A program made the translations under genes and the position numbers. A DNA stretch of 64,000 nt from Temnothorax longispinosus (taxonomy: Eukaryota > Arthropoda > Insecta > Hymenoptera > Formicidae): positions 5,642,001-5,706,000 of the forward strand of contig NC_092363.1 of NCBI RefSeq assembly GCF_030848805.1, read 5' to 3'. The notes beneath the pieces were generated by a model that ran no database searches, was not told the DNA's origin, and saw only the letters and a list, made by a program, of their open reading frames with translations. The first letter of the stretch is position 1. Every line of letters begins with the position of its first letter. Below, in pieces: positions 36,641-50,700 of this stretch.

Positions 36641-36730
36641 CAGTTGGCCGGTTAATCACCTCTTTCTCCAGGAACTGCAATCAATACCGCCGTTTGTACG
36701 ATTAGAGAATAAGTAAAGCAAAATGCGGCA

Positions 36731-36769
36731 CTCTCTTTTTCTCCTTCTCCCTCTCTCTCTCTTTCTCTC
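36731..36769. repeat. Polypyrimidine CT tract
   Basis: 39 bp of C/T only, mostly CT units. Confidence 0.9.
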
Positions 36770-38269
36770 ATATTGGCGCTCGAAACACGTACATTGGAAC
36801 GATAAAGCGCTCAATATAGAGTACAATGAAAAGCAGAGCGCTCTTACAAGAGGATGAAAAGAGCTTATGTTTCACCATCGCGTACCGTTTGTAAATCATC
36901 GTCACCGTTTTCAGACCGCGGAAATTTTACTTCGTTCGATCCCATCCGCTCGCTTCTATTTTTACACACACACGGTGACCAGGCAGTGCGGCGCAGCGCG
37001 CAAAAAGGCAACGTTTCCGCGAATGAAGCGTTTCGCTCCCTCACTTCCGCGGAATATGTGCGACCGCGGCCTCGGCAGCAACTTTTTCTTTTTCTTTCAA
37101 TCTCACAGATATTTTCTATGCCGACGCGTATTTGCATTTTAACGAAGGGGCCGTGAAAGAAAGTTATAAATAAGAAACACTTGGGCACGAACACTAGATT
37201 AAAAGCGAGGTCAATGGAGGCGGCGAATGGGCAAGCGACGAAGTTATATTCACGACGAAGATGGTAAACGTAGATGGTTCTTTTTTTTTTTTAAATTTGT
37301 TGAAGATCGCAGGTGCGTGCATAATATAAATAGCGACCTAAATAATAAAAAACTTTAATTTCTTAATGTTTATTCCGTAGTATAGGACCGTTGCTTATCC
37401 CAAAATGCTGCGCGGTTTGAATCAAGATCGGCTGTAATTTAACAATTTTGACAATCTGCATTATGATGATCTTCGCTTTATGTTTATTTGTTATAATCTA
37501 TCACTATTATATTCGCGTGAAAGATTTGAAAGAAGCAAGACGTATCGCCGTGTAGTTTAAACCTGCTTTAGAAACGAGGGTCTGGCGAAATGATCGTGCA
37601 TAGTTGGAACGATGTACAAGACTTCCCAATTATCTCGAGGAACGTAGTGAAAAATCACGTCAGCGTCGAAGACGCTGGAGCTCAAGCAAGCCAGGGCCGT
37701 AATACGAGCTTAGTTGAAAAGCTGAATCGCACTCTTGGGGCAACGCCTCGCTCGTTGGCTCGGAACCCTTCTGACTTACGAGCAGATTAAGAAACTCCCC
37801 GGGTCTCGATAACCAGCCTCCAAAGTGCCTCGGGTCACTGCTCGGCCGTGAAACGATATCCCAACGGAGCCCCTCGGAATTCGGCAAGATATTATTTTCC
37901 GACTTTCTCCGTTCGTGTTAATTACAGGGCAGCTTTATGTTATTAACCCAGGAACCTCGTGAATTCAACACTGTTAAGTTTTACGATTCTGGCGAATCGA
38001 CGATGTTGGAGCGCCAGCGCATTACGTATAATGATCATAAATATATATCTTTACTTCGAAATCTGAGATATCCGCGGTTGAGAGAATCGAGAAAGTTGGG
38101 ATGAAAAAATATAACTTCTAATTAAATTAATTATAGTATATTAAGAAAACCGACTTTCTTTTTAAATCAACAGATCCGATATATTACCGAAATAGGTTTA
38201 TAAATAATAATGTGTGGTATTAATAATATATGTTTTAATTTATAGTCTTATATGAAATTCTATGCTCTT

Positions 38270-38325
38270 AGAATAAATATATATGTATATATAATTTATA
38301 TACGTATATATGTATATAGTTTATG
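38270..38325. repeat. TATA/TATG low complexity
   Basis: Imperfect TA-rich repeat with interspersed TATG. Confidence 0.75.
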
Positions 38326-38637
38326 CATGTATGTAACAGCAGTATCTCGAATAAATCTTATTAGACTCCTATACCGCTGCTACCTTCATGAAATTCTTAC
38401 ATAACGGATGAAATCTCACTGGAAGGTATATGCTAAGTCTCGAGAAAACACTCAGTCGCACCGGTTGAGGAATTTTTCGCGGTATGATGACGTTATAGAG
38501 TTTGTCCCATTTTTGCGCGGGGATGATTAAGATTTTAATTGTGCAGTACGTGGTAATTACAGAGCAAACTTCCTCTCCACGGGCTTTCTCGCACTTGTCC
38601 CGCTTCTAGAGAGAACCTACGATGAAATTCTCTCTTA

Positions 38638-38664
38638 CTCTCTCTCTCTCTCTCTCTCTTTCTC
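38638..38664. repeat. (CT)n tract
   Basis: 27 bp of C/T only. Confidence 0.9.
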
Positions 38665-40800
38665 AGTCACGCATCTTTTCCGTCCTTCCTTCTTTCTCTT
38701 ATTCTCGGTGCTCCTTTCACACGAATTGTCGAGATGGTAGAAGTTTACACGGCCAGCTCGGAGCTCCACGATTGGATGAGTTTTCAGGGTAGCGCAGGCA
38801 GTTTTGCCTGCTGGAACAGGAGAGAAAGATCTTTTTCTTGGATGGAGCTGGAATAATATTTGTAGATTACGAACCGCGGAACTTATTCGCCGCTTGACAG
38901 AATGAGAGAGAGAAAAGAAGAGGGACATCGAACCAAGTCGAATGGAGTAAGTGAAGTGAAGGACGACGGAACAAGAAGAGTATCTAGATATACCGTGCAC
39001 TCGATAGATCAACATTGGCAAATTTCTCACCTCGCTTTACTCATGCGTAAAGGATCACAGAATGATTACATCATGCCTGAATATACTTATAAAATATCTC
39101 GGAAATTGTATGAGATATACGTAATATGATTTTTGTAACGTCGATACAGAGAGGAAATCAATGTTCATAAAATAAGCGATTGATTTCATCTCTTTTACAA
39201 CTTTCTGTATGGTTAAAATATTTTAATATTTAATAATATGATATAATAATGTACTATGATATGAATATATATCATCAGTAATGCAAATGATTACTTTTTT
39301 ATTTTCTAGGTAAACAAATGCAAGCGATTAAATATACGTATATCGCAAGCTGGTAAATAGCACAATATATCGTGGTTAATGGCATGCAACGAAACGAAGA
39401 GGGTAATAGGTCGTATGGTTAATCCGATGGATTAATTAACGTGTCGCACGGCGCATCCTCCATTGCGTTAAGGAGCAATAGGACCAGGCAATGAGTTGGC
39501 TCTACGGGTTTCTAGTACTTTCGGTGTGGCAAACTTGGTAAGCTCGAGGAGTTATGCGTTCTTCGGCAAACTTGCTCACCGACCCAGCCAGCACGCACCG
39601 CGCACCGGCAGCCGTGTTAGGTGGCTATACCACGTACACGGGCTAACTTGAATAATAGACATTGTTGTACGAATTAGGCGGGTAGGGGTAAAGTCTGTGG
39701 TAGCCACGAAGAGCTGTGGTACCGGGCCGACCCTGCGCGCACCTCCGACTTTAATTAACGATGTCTGAACATCCAGTCCGCCGGACGTATTATTAACTCG
39801 TCCCTGGTCGAGCTGGCGTCCCATCGAGGGAGTTCCGAGAATTCGTGGACGTCGATGGTTTCCCGATGATTCGTTCGGGAATGTCGTCTGTGTGACGGAA
39901 AGAATGCCGAAATGTCCTGATTAGTTTATTGCGAAATCTTGCGCCATTTAAGTTCGAACTCGCGATACAGACCCACACACGGCGCACCTCCGTCGATTTT
40001 CGAAGTTTCTAACTCGAATAAGATGATAAGAGAACTAGAGAAGAACATGGGCGGATCGCGGCACGCACACAATTCGGCGATGTTGTTCGAGAACTCGGAA
40101 TCTAGAAACGGATACGCGAACAGATGCGCAGAAGAAGGCCGAGAAGAAGTTTTCGTCCGGTATTACGATTCAGTCCGACCATAAATAAGAAACCGGCGGT
40201 TCGATATAACTCACTGGATTTCCATACGATGATAAAATGGACGCTTGGATCCCGCCGCGATGATTTATATGATCCCGACGCTGCCCGCGTCGCGAAATCC
40301 TTTTCGTCGTCCGACGGTTCGGCTCGGCCTGTCCACGGATGTTTGCACGCGATAACGGAATGTCTCTCGTGTACTTTATTCACCTCTCTGTTCCTAATTG
40401 TGCTGGGCGGACAAGCGAATAATGCGTAAGATTTTTTTTATTAACGATCCACTCCGCCCCTACGTCTACGTCTAAAGACCTAACTGTGCTTCGCGTTCTT
40501 TCTCGTTTTCGGTATATCGATATGGGTTACGATATGAGAGTTACATTCATCCATACACACATACAAGCGGCTTCCTATCAATATGTTTGATGAAATATGG
40601 ATTATTCCCAGTAGACCAGGTCGATTCAGGAATACCAAGAAATCATCCAAGACGTCCGTATTCACGTCTTGATGTACGATCTGCGGGTAGTGCTGGTTTT
40701 CACATCACGTTTCTTTATTGCTGCAAATTTTATTTTAGTATCGGTAGAAATAAGAGAATTAAGCCGCGTATATAAGCATTTTCTCCGTTCCAAATTTATT

Positions 40801-43800
40801 TTCGGAAATCTTTCAGCAAAATTTACCTTTGTTAAAAATTAGCAATGTTAGTTAAGAAGATATTGCAGTATTAAATTATTAAAAATTTGAAGATAATATA
40901 ATACAGAAATGTGGCTTATACATTCATAAACGATTGACGCATTATAAATATATTGCGCTCGATGATGACAATAGATATGATATTTTGATCCTAATGGAAA
41001 GTTATCCTAATAAACACGAATATTTTCAATCAGTGTTTAAGAAGTTGATGCTTAAAATCTGCAGTATCTGGTCGATTTGACGACACAATAATAGTGTGTC
41101 GAAAGATTTAATATCGTCGGATTGCTGCTCTGACGATCAATTAATGCGCGTCAGATTGTTTCGCGGAGTTTTCTCCTCGAGTCCGGAGGAAAAAAAAAGA
41201 TCGGCCATTGGAAGAGGGCCGCTGGTCCAAAATTAAATTATCTTCTCGTTTCTATCACGCGCTTCATTCTTTATCATGTCATTCGGACCGTGATATATCG
41301 TGTGACGCGCCGGTGCCGGTCATTTGTCAAGCAGCTCGAAAATATCTATGAGAAACTAGAAACTCTCGCGTGTTCACTCATGGATGTAGGATTGTTGACA
41401 AAAAGTTCCGCTATAAGTCAAACAATGAAGCTTTTTTGACATGGCAAATTACAAAATACTTCTCAGTCGTATCTATTATAAATAAATCCGTTTTTTCGTT
41501 TTGTGCTATATTAATTAATTATATAAAAACGACAATATCTTGATATTCATCTACATTTTAAATTAGACATATATATGATAAGAGAATATGGAAACGTAGT
41601 TTCATCTGTGGAAACATTTAGAAGCTGATATAATAATGAATATGTTTTTAAAGTTATGTTCTTAAAGCTAGATAGTATAGTCAAAATTACATCATGATAA
41701 GATATATTTTGTTTAGATAATGACTATTTCCTAAATTTATGTTTCCGCCTGTCCAATTTTAATCAATCGTACTCTGCCATGATGGAGATAAAGTCAGCGA
41801 TTTGATGAAAACTGTTTGATTATCGGTAAATTCGATGACAATGCTGTTAGAGACTCAAAGGTGAGAGAACGTATCGAGACAATCGAAGCAATTAGCGTCA
41901 GTAAATAGATTTCACGAGCGAAAAGGGAGGTTGGATTAGTCGGAATCCTCCGCATGGCTTCAACAGCGATCAAAAGGCCGAATGTACAATATCGGATACA
42001 ATAAAAAAAATCGTACGAAAGAAACGTAACTGTGTAATTAACATATTAGAATATTTGTTGAGCAGTTTGCATAAAACGATAAATTAAAAAGTTTTATTTT
42101 ATCACATTTGCAATATAATTATAATAAAATTGCATAATGCATGTTTTACATAATTAATAACATTATGTGTGATTAATATGTACAACAAATTAAATATGCT
42201 AATTATAGTTTGCTATATTTATATTTTGAATATAATATTGGAAGAAAGCACAAAGTTGCTTGTGTTCCAAGAGGAAATAAAGTTTAAAAAAAGTGTTTAT
42301 ATTATCGATTAACTTTTATCTCTTTTACGAAGCGAACTACGCCGATCAACAATCTCATTTTCCGTACAAAAGTCCTGAAGTTGTTCCTTGATGAGTTTAT
42401 AAGTTCTAGGTGCCGGATTAACAACGCGTTCGTGAAAATTAAAGAAGTCATCGATAACAATTTTAAGGAGAATGCTTTAATTATTCCGCTGGCTTGCAAA
42501 TCGGGGCCCGTCAAAGTTTTGGTAATAGAACGAGCGGGAAAATGACGAAGAAATAAGAGAAGGAATATTCCCTATGGCGGTGACGAACATGCTCGTCAAT
42601 TTTTAGTAGAGAAGAATAATGACACAAACGACAAGGAAGAAAGAAAGAGATAAAAAAGCGTACCGTTAATTAATATTGGAAGAAGCTTTAGCTAAGCCCC
42701 GTCGCAGAACTTTTATATTTTCCTCACTTTTATATTTTTCAATCTTTCGATTTATCGACTGGTATTGCATTCGAAAAATATTTCCCCATTTATGTCAAGG
42801 TAAAAATATGTAAGTATTCAGAAAAATGTAACAAGAAAATGTGATATATTATTTTTTTCCTAGACATTATCTTATGCGAAGTGTACCTATTCTATAGATT
42901 TCATTTACTATTTATCCTCGTTTTATTATTCTTAAGTTTATTATTATAAAACGATACGGAAGTTTCAAATATCGATTACAGCAATTATCCAGTGTACACG
43001 TGTACATTGCAGATCTACATACATAAATTGGTTACAAATACTCAAACTTCATTTTAATTCATTTAGCAGCCGGCTATTTTTACGTGCGTTTTTTGTAATT
43101 TTGTATTGGAAATTCTATATGTTTCATTCACTTTGCGTGTTAAAACGATCAAATAAATCCATATCTGCTATAAAGTATAACGCAAATAAATATAGACGAG
43201 TATCAGGAAATAAAAGTCGCCTGATTTTAATTAATATCGGGAATGGAAAGGGGAAGTAGGATCCATCAAAAACTTTTCGTATTTTCTCGGTTTCTAGAAC
43301 CCGTTGGCGAGTTCGCTAATCTTTTCGGTGCAGTCTACGAATTAACACGGTTTCGTGATTACTTCGGAGTTCGTCGCATGCATGATTATTAACTCGCAGG
43401 AGTATAGACGAAGAGAACTACGACGATCTCGATTAACATTTTGATGAACATAACAACCAAATAGAGGCATAGGATTTAAGAACAAATTGCGGTCGCCACA
43501 AGAATATTTTCAATTATATCGATTATATATGTATATTGCAACTTTATTTTCGCTCACTATCGAAGTTAATGTACGTGTATGTAATTTACCTTAATTTTTA
43601 GGTAGAAAATATTTACGTAATGATTGTTATTGTCTACTAAAATAATAAATCATAATGTTTGTGGTGCAATAATCAGGTTATGAATTATAATTTACAACAC
43701 TTATGAGAGTTACCTAGATAAGCATTAACATTATTAAAAATTTATTGTTTTTTACAATTTATTTTCACAATTAATAAATATATAAAAAAGTAGATATGAC

Positions 43801-43900
43801 CTACATCTACATCAATATATAGTAATATCTCAAATTATAGGACTTTCTTGCACTGGGAATTAAACTTCGATTATTTACGCGAGTTTCTTTTCGCGAAACA
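40801..43900. other. No gene seen; long AT-rich stretch
   Basis: Almost no open frame over 60 codons. The 14-bp CACGTG-centred palindrome at 42993-43006 is the only feature of note. Confidence 0.7.
42993..43006. repeat. Perfect 14-bp palindrome TGTACACGTGTACA
   Basis: A CACGTG core (42997-43002) is embedded in a longer self-complementary sequence in AT-rich DNA. Confidence 0.8.
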
Positions 43901-43992
43901 AAGAACTTTTGTTAAGTCGTTTTCGTACAATGGGTAACAACAATTTATACGAGCTACTTATAAGCGATTCTCTCACTCCGTATATGGTTTAC

Positions 43993-44040
43993 AAAGAGAG
44001 AAAGAGGGGGAGGGGAAAGGTACAGAAGGAGAGAAAGAGA
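43993..44040. repeat. Polypurine GA tract with one short break
   Basis: Purines at 43993-44020 and 44024-44040, with the break TAC between them. Confidence 0.9.
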
Positions 44041-44770
44041 CACGTTGTCCATTACTTTGTTTTAATAAGATATTTTCACGATGGGTGGTCAGTACGAGAA
44101 TACACGCTAACTCGTGTCCGAGGATTTTACGTGCCCAACCACAGTTTCCAGTTAATCCACGAAGATAAGGCCGGCGCAACTATATATTTCTATGTTTATT
44201 ATACTCCGGTAACAAGATGGGAACGGATCTAGATACGACTGTCTGAGAAGCGACCCGGTAACGAAGCATCGAGAATTTCACTTCGGAATACACATATGTA
44301 AACAGCGATGATGGTGGAGGTACGTGCGCATGTGCCGCGCGTGTACGTTGCCAACTAGTTTACCTACATGCTCGGCGAGATCTGTTCTGGAAACAATGCG
44401 ACGTATTATGCGCTCCATAATCACAGGAGCCATACAACTCTCTTTCCCGATTGTTTCTTTATATGTTTCTATAAAAACTTTGACATCCATGTGATAAGGG
44501 GACAGGACGTTCCCCCACAATCCTTAACGTACCTCTCATTATATACGCGCTTTAATTACTTAGAACGTGTATGCCATGCCAATGCACGACTGAGCTGTAC
44601 AGCTCTTGACAGCGCGATAGTTGACGAGTCAATCGGCCGTAAGTTTCGCACAGCCGCACGCGATCGCGCTCATTTACATTTCTACGAGCCGTCTTAAAGG
44701 CGCGCGCAATTTTTAACCACGGCGCCGCGGCGCGGCGAGTTCCGCGCCCGCTCGATACAGATCCGACCAC

Positions 44771-44794
44771 CCAGCATACAGCATGCTATGCTGG
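44771..44794. repeat. Inverted repeat CCAGCATA/TATGCTGG
   Basis: Perfect 8-bp arms around CAGCATGC, which itself contains the palindrome GCATGC. It stands in a very CpG-rich block, 38 bp after the 12-bp palindrome GCGCCGCGGCGC (44722-44733). Confidence 0.75.
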
Positions 44795-44880
44795 CGCGCG
44801 ATATTGGATTACACATTCCTATAGATCGTCACGTAGGTGTGTGCAGACGTTCGCTTGCATAGCGTACACATACGCCGTAC

Positions 44881-44908
44881 ATAATGTACAAACCTGGATA
44901 ATGTACAA
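44881..44908. repeat. Tandem ATAATGTACAA motif in GTAC-rich DNA
   Basis: ATAATGTACAA occurs at 44881-44891 and 44898-44908, a 17-bp period. Several further GTAC tetramers lie between 44866 and 44940. Confidence 0.6.
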
Positions 44909-45071
44909 GGTGGATGGAACAGGTACGACATAACGTACGCGGACCCCCAACGCGAAACGAGGCTTTATATCAAATGCATAACAACGCTATTACTACACTC
45001 AATTGCTATAAGCCGTAGATTGCGGATTATCTGGTCCGCGCTCTCCGTTGCCCGGCAGCTTCCTGGCGCAA

Positions 45072-45099
45072 GCGTGTACACACGCGCGCACGCGCGCGC
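45072..45099. repeat. 28-bp alternating purine-pyrimidine run (Z-DNA prone)
   Basis: Unbroken purine-pyrimidine alternation, mostly GC and AC steps, as in GTGTACACACGCGCGC. Such runs are the classic sequence able to adopt Z-DNA. A 15-bp AT palindrome TTAATATAATATTAA follows at 45105-45119. Confidence 0.8.
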
Positions 45100-46149
45100 T
45101 AATGTTAATATAATATTAATCGCCTAATGATTATGAATGCCAATTGATATTAGCAGTCGGCGATAGCGAGCGCACGATTCGCAGCTGGAATCGCGCTTAA
45201 TGCCATCGAGAATGGTGACTCGTTACACCATACGGCGATGAGACGATAACGCATTGTCGTTTTCACGGTGCGCGCGTTCGATTACAATGTCAGGCGAAAA
45301 TTTCTCATAAGTCAATAATCATAACTCAATTCAAGGAGATCAACACTTTTCAAATAATAATTATGCATATTGCTAATTATCGAGAATAACAAAGTAGAGA
45401 TCGGAAAATCTATATAAAACACCATTGTCCGAATTTCAAATTCGAGCGTAAATGTACTTCGACGTTTATTGGGAGCGATTTTATTAGTTTATTGGGAAGC
45501 GGGGGAAAAGAGGGAGCACACTTAACTCAGAAAAGTAAGAACAGAGAGAAGGAAATCCTTCTTTTCTCATCCGACGTTTATAGGCACGAGAAGACCGGGA
45601 TGTGTCGATGTTGATGTTTCAGGAAACGTTTAATGGACGTACGTGTCTGGGCTCTTGGGAACCACGGAAGTGCACGGCACGCACCTGTCGAAACGAACGA
45701 ATGTCTTTCATTCGCCACGAAACCGTGACAAGCGGCATAACCTGTTATTTATACCGGAGCAATTTTTCCCTCCGTTGCCGTCACGCGGTGCCGCGACACA
45801 GGGAAGTGAAGCTAACTGTCAAGATTATCTTTGTGGGACGTGGGACGACAGAGAAACGCGATATCTCCATCTCTGCGCTAGAAGCTTCGTAACGTCTTAA
45901 ATAGTTAATAAGTGTACATACAGTACACATAAGTATCATCTCATTCCACAAAACACTTAAAGCGGATGTGTGTGTCGAGTTTCTTTCGAAATTGGGTTAA
46001 ATGGATGAAAAACTAATTAGATATGGCTAAGAAGAAGATGGCTATCTTAGCGTGTTGCTTAAGATGTTAGAATTTTAATTTTGTTATCTAAACATATTTT
46101 ATACCCTTATTTAAATATTTCACTTAGAATAAATCTTTAATTTTATAAA

Positions 46150-46185
<36 letters not shown>

Positions 46186-46197
46186 TCCTTTCTCTCT
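46150..46197. repeat. (CT)n tract, 48 bp
   Basis: C/T only, nearly perfect CT units. Confidence 0.95.
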
Positions 46198-47276
46198 ATT
46201 AGTAATTCTGCAATGATAAATGAAATTAATTAGATATTAATGTTATCAGACTTTATATGTTAATAACAAATGTTGAAATAGCCATTTGTCAAACGTTACT
46301 CGGAAACCTAAAATGTTTAGATGAAACATCACCTTACTAATACGCGCAGATCGTAAAACCTCTCGAGTGCACATCTGGAAGCTCGCACTGAGTGACGAAG
46401 GACCGGAAGAGGATGCAAGAGGGGACCGGAGAGGGGAAAGATCTTAAGAAGATAATCCCTTCAACCGGTTGATTTATCAGTTCCATGAATTGGAACACAT
46501 AGTCAATTATCCATGTTAATCGAAATAAATTTATGGAATAGATAAATCGAACGTTGGAACTGAAATATCGAAATATTCCAGCGTTATATTATTTATAGTG
46601 GCAATCACTTGTGCTTCGATAATCTAGTAGCTTTAATATTTTCATAGAACCGGTATAATATAATTTTATATTCATATTGAAACAAAGTGTTCCAGGTAAT
46701 ATAAATTACAGAAATATGTATAGATTAAATACATATTTCTTATATATTGTTTACATCAAGACACAAGTTTTGATTTAAAGGCAGCAAGTAGTTGCAAAGG
46801 TTACCCGTTGACATTTAATTCATGAGAAAGGACATATATCTTCGCTCGAAGATCCGTCAACGTTTCTCTCACTTTGTTCGTGGTCCTTCCGTAGCGAAAT
46901 GTGGCACTCGGCCGGAATTGTCCCCGTGTCGAAACAATGGCTCGAAAAATATTCAGCACCTCATGTTTTTTCTCTATTTAACGCGGAAGAGGCCTTTTTC
47001 CGTTCTGACGGAGTTCTGCCAGAGAAATAGAGTGTGCGCGAGGGCCTAAAAAAAAAAAAAACGAAAAAATGTCGGATTCCCGTGGGGATGCGTCTCGAAA
47101 CGACTCGTGCGGAAAAAAAATCGCTCGCGTGCGTTTTCCACGGCGTTTCCCGCCGCACGTTGTCGTCGTCCGCCACCTCGTTGTCGACGGAAAATAATGA
47201 AAATATTGACCCACGCGAGAACGACGGCGCATTATCCGGACGTTTCCCAGGGCTTGGGGATCTGTACCAGTTACAA

Positions 47277-47295
47277 TGTCGTCGTCGTCGTCGAC
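47277..47295. repeat. (GTC)n short triplet run
   Basis: Five to six GTC units in a CpG-rich block. It gives poly-Val or poly-Ser in shadow frames. Confidence 0.8.
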
Positions 47296-47700
47296 AACGG
47301 CTGTGAGTGTTTCGGAGAGAGTCGCGCGGCTTTTAACGCTCGGTTTTTCGGGCGTCTCCTAAGCAAACAGACCTTCCGGCGATGCGAAGGTCCACGCTTC
47401 TTTTTCCACCGTATGGAAGCACATGTCCGCTTTATCCGCCTCCGCGTGACCATATTACGAGCGATCGAGCGAGCGAAGAGTGGTCGTCTACGTTTTTCAG
47501 GCTCGCGGCCATTGACAAATATTCCACTTGTGCTGGATACGTGCGTAAACAAGTCGCGCGACAACCTGAGTCATCTCGCGTTCTTCGAGGCACATACACC
47601 TCGAAAACATTCCATGCGACCAAACGACAAGTTGAAGAGCAAAAGAGTGATTGCGGAGCAATTGTGAGGCGTTGAAGAATTCCGACAATAAGTTACACGG

Positions 47701-50700
47701 AAAGAATTTATGTTTGTTTGAAGAGGCAAGCGATAAATCCATATATTATTAGATTTCCTTCTGTAATTTGCATAAAGTTGAGGAGAAAAAATTTCTGTTA
47801 AAAGCTAAATCGGTGATAAACAAAGTCGTCTTATTGATTCGTGAATAGAATTTTGGTCGACAGAGTCACACGAGGATATAGAGAGAGCTTTAAAATTTGG
47901 AAATGAGATATGAATGCACGCTCGTTGAACTATCAGCCTGTCCGCATAAATGCGGATGCTAGGGAAGTGCATTCGAATAAAGTGCATGCAACGCGATGAA
48001 TTGGCCGCGATAGAAACTCACGATGGCGTAAAATCGCGAACGCTATTGAATAGCGAGCCACACAATGTCACATTTGCAAACTGTAAATACGTGAAATGAT
48101 GAACACTTATATAAACGAATTAATACAATGTTACATCTATATATCAACCTAGGGCATATATAAAGCTCCGAAATATTGAAATTCAAATTTAATCTGCCTT
48201 CCGTAAGCTGCCATTCTTGCAGATTTCCATGTATTACTTCTTTAATTTAGTTTTATATTTACCTATCTTTTATATTTCTTTAAATATGTAGATCAGACAA
48301 GCATAAGATATTTATTTAAATATTTCTAAATATGACATTATATTACACCAAAATAAAAAAAAAGTTGAATTAAAACATTATTTTCGTTAATATTAGAAAA
48401 AAATGCAATAATACCGTATGCTTTTAGATATCTGTGAAGTAGTCAGATTATTCACAGTTAGCACATGTAATTAAACTCTATTACGCTCTTTTGAAATAAA
48501 TCTGTATGTAAATAATTGTTGGCCAGAAATACGTTTATTATTACAGCAATCATAAAAGTAAACACATAATTAATAAATGATAACGCGTGCACTCGCTGAT
48601 GTTTGTTATTAACAACGTAGAAACTGCTTTACTCGCGATAATATCAACAAAAATAGAAATAAATTTTCCACTGCGGCATCATTCGTATTACCTTTTAAAC
48701 TTTATGACACAAAATCACCGAGATCCAGCGCTTTTCTTTTTCCATTTCTATGCTCGGAACGTGCTTCTGAAGGCTTGTAAAAATGGCACGAGCAGCGTGA
48801 CTCTGTCGACACTATTCTACTGTATTTTCCGTCCTAATTATATATCCCACCCCAATGCAAAACTCGTTACGGCCATCTCTCCACTATGCGTCGTCTTGCA
48901 TTAACCTGCAGAATGTTTTGCTCGCTTAATTACAATGGCAATTTCGTTAATTAGGTCAGGCATGTATGTTGCCGGATAACCATATATTTGAAGCAGAGTT
49001 CGATTTATACTTGGCTATCTATTTCTTTCCTAGCTTTTAGAAAATTGATATTAAAAATATCGCGGATTGATTTTAGTAGAAAATATTATTTTTTAGTAGA
49101 TAAATAGAAATAATTTCAAGGTTACACTATTTTTTATAAAATTAATTTAAGATTAATTTCAGTTTAAATCGGGAAGTATATTAGATCGTATTTTGTTATT
49201 TCTTTGCTGCTTTTATCATAATATATACGTTTCGTTCTATTAAAAATACGTATTAAAAGAAAACGTGTTTTTCCAACCGACAGAAACAACGAAGATTTCA
49301 GATTTAAGACTGTTCGGACATTAATGGAAATGGCGAACGACGTAATCAGGTTGACAGCGTTACGACACTAATTTTGTTCTCAATCGATGATATAAATGTT
49401 ACCGTTCTTTAATCAGTAAAGACATTTCTGTCAACTTTATTTCGACAAGGACGCTTTTATCAGTTTATCAATTTAATCCGAAAATGCAAAGGTAAGATTA
49501 ATTCTGAATTAAATAATATTTATATAAATATTGTTGTAATATCGAAAAGAATATGAAAGTAGCTTATTAAAAGCATACAAAATAAATCAATTCTACCGCT
49601 ATATCTAGTCAACATGTAATACTTGATTAAGACTCGTATCTTTAACTCGCCAAATTAAAGTTGGAAAAGATATTTATAATTTATTTAAACTTTTATAATA
49701 TCTTTCATGATTCTGTTTCGGATGACCAGTGTATATACGTAATGTCAGCTCGTTTTTAGTTCTCCCTATCAGAGCCGCACAATGCGAATGAAATTTAATG
49801 TCAAAATTCCCTGTAATTTGAGCCTTTGGAACATCATGCGATCCGCGAGCTTAATTATTGCAGCTTGCACAACTTGCAAATGCTTAGACGTGCACCGATG
49901 CGGCTTGGTACGGAACGTAGCGTCACGCAGCCTACATTACAAATTGGATATTATGCAATTACCTAGCGATTAAATTAGGCGTTGCTGACGCCGCAATGGT
50001 TGCGCTTGTACGCAACACGTACCGCTGTTCCTACGTGTAGCCGTGAACATACCCCGCGTCTGTAAGCAACCGCACTCACAAAGTGCCCTCAACAATACGA
50101 GCGTTTACTAAGCTCGCGAAATACTTTGTTCCACAACGAGCTGTGACTAATTACGAAACGTCGTTAAGAACATTCTCCGCGATTCTAAGCGTCCGTCGTT
50201 GCAGAAAGATAAATTGCATTTTACACCATCCATTTTACCTTGTACGAGCATAAAACGGAAACGCTTTAATATGCCGCTAATGTGTCAAAGAGGGTAAAAC
50301 TTTAAAATTTAGTTTCTTTAAAATAATCCAGTGTATTCGGTGATATTTTCGCGCCATAACGTAAAGCTTTAACAGTGGAAATTATATATTTTTTTATGTA
50401 ATATATAATATATTTTACAGTTTTTTGTATTACACATCTATTTTAATTCAGTATATGAGGCAACAGATTAAAATGCGTTTGTTTTCGTCTTCTCGATATT
50501 TGTTTCGAACTCGGATGTGGTTTACGGCACGGAGTCTTTCATGCAGTTGAAAGATCGACGAGGGCTCAAAGGATTGTCGTTCCTGCGTTTTTATTTTCCC
50601 GCTTTCGTTCACTCGTTGAGACCATTAAGACCAGCCAGTTGGGTGGCCGATTTTCACCGTTGGTGTCGTCGTTCGCGCGTATGTCTTTAGCTCCGAAAAT

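Larger units (their letters stand above)
36641..40800. other. No gene seen; mixed CpG and AT blocks
   Basis: CpG-richer at 36850-37250, 37560-38040 and 39400-40440. Frames up to 131 codons overlap on opposite strands, and the longest reads a CT tract. Confidence 0.6.
43901..45920. other. No gene seen; palindrome- and CpG-rich block 44540-45320
   Basis: Dense GC palindromes, GTAC words and the Z-DNA-prone run, in about 700 bp without a convincing frame. A candidate regulatory region. Confidence 0.6.
45921..47700. other. No recognised gene; CpG block 46820-47680 with the longest open frame
   Basis: The frame at 47107-47667 (+) has 186 codons but begins with GTG; its first ATG is codon 31. It is Arg-rich, reads a GTC repeat as poly-Val, and overlaps four other long frames. 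Composition explains it. Confidence 0.6.

Noticed and set aside
47107..47667. Longest open frame, 186 codons, plus strand
   Set aside because: Starts with GTG, with the first ATG at codon 31; Arg-rich; reads a GTC repeat as poly-Val; overlaps four other long frames in a CpG-rich block. Stop scarcity explains it.
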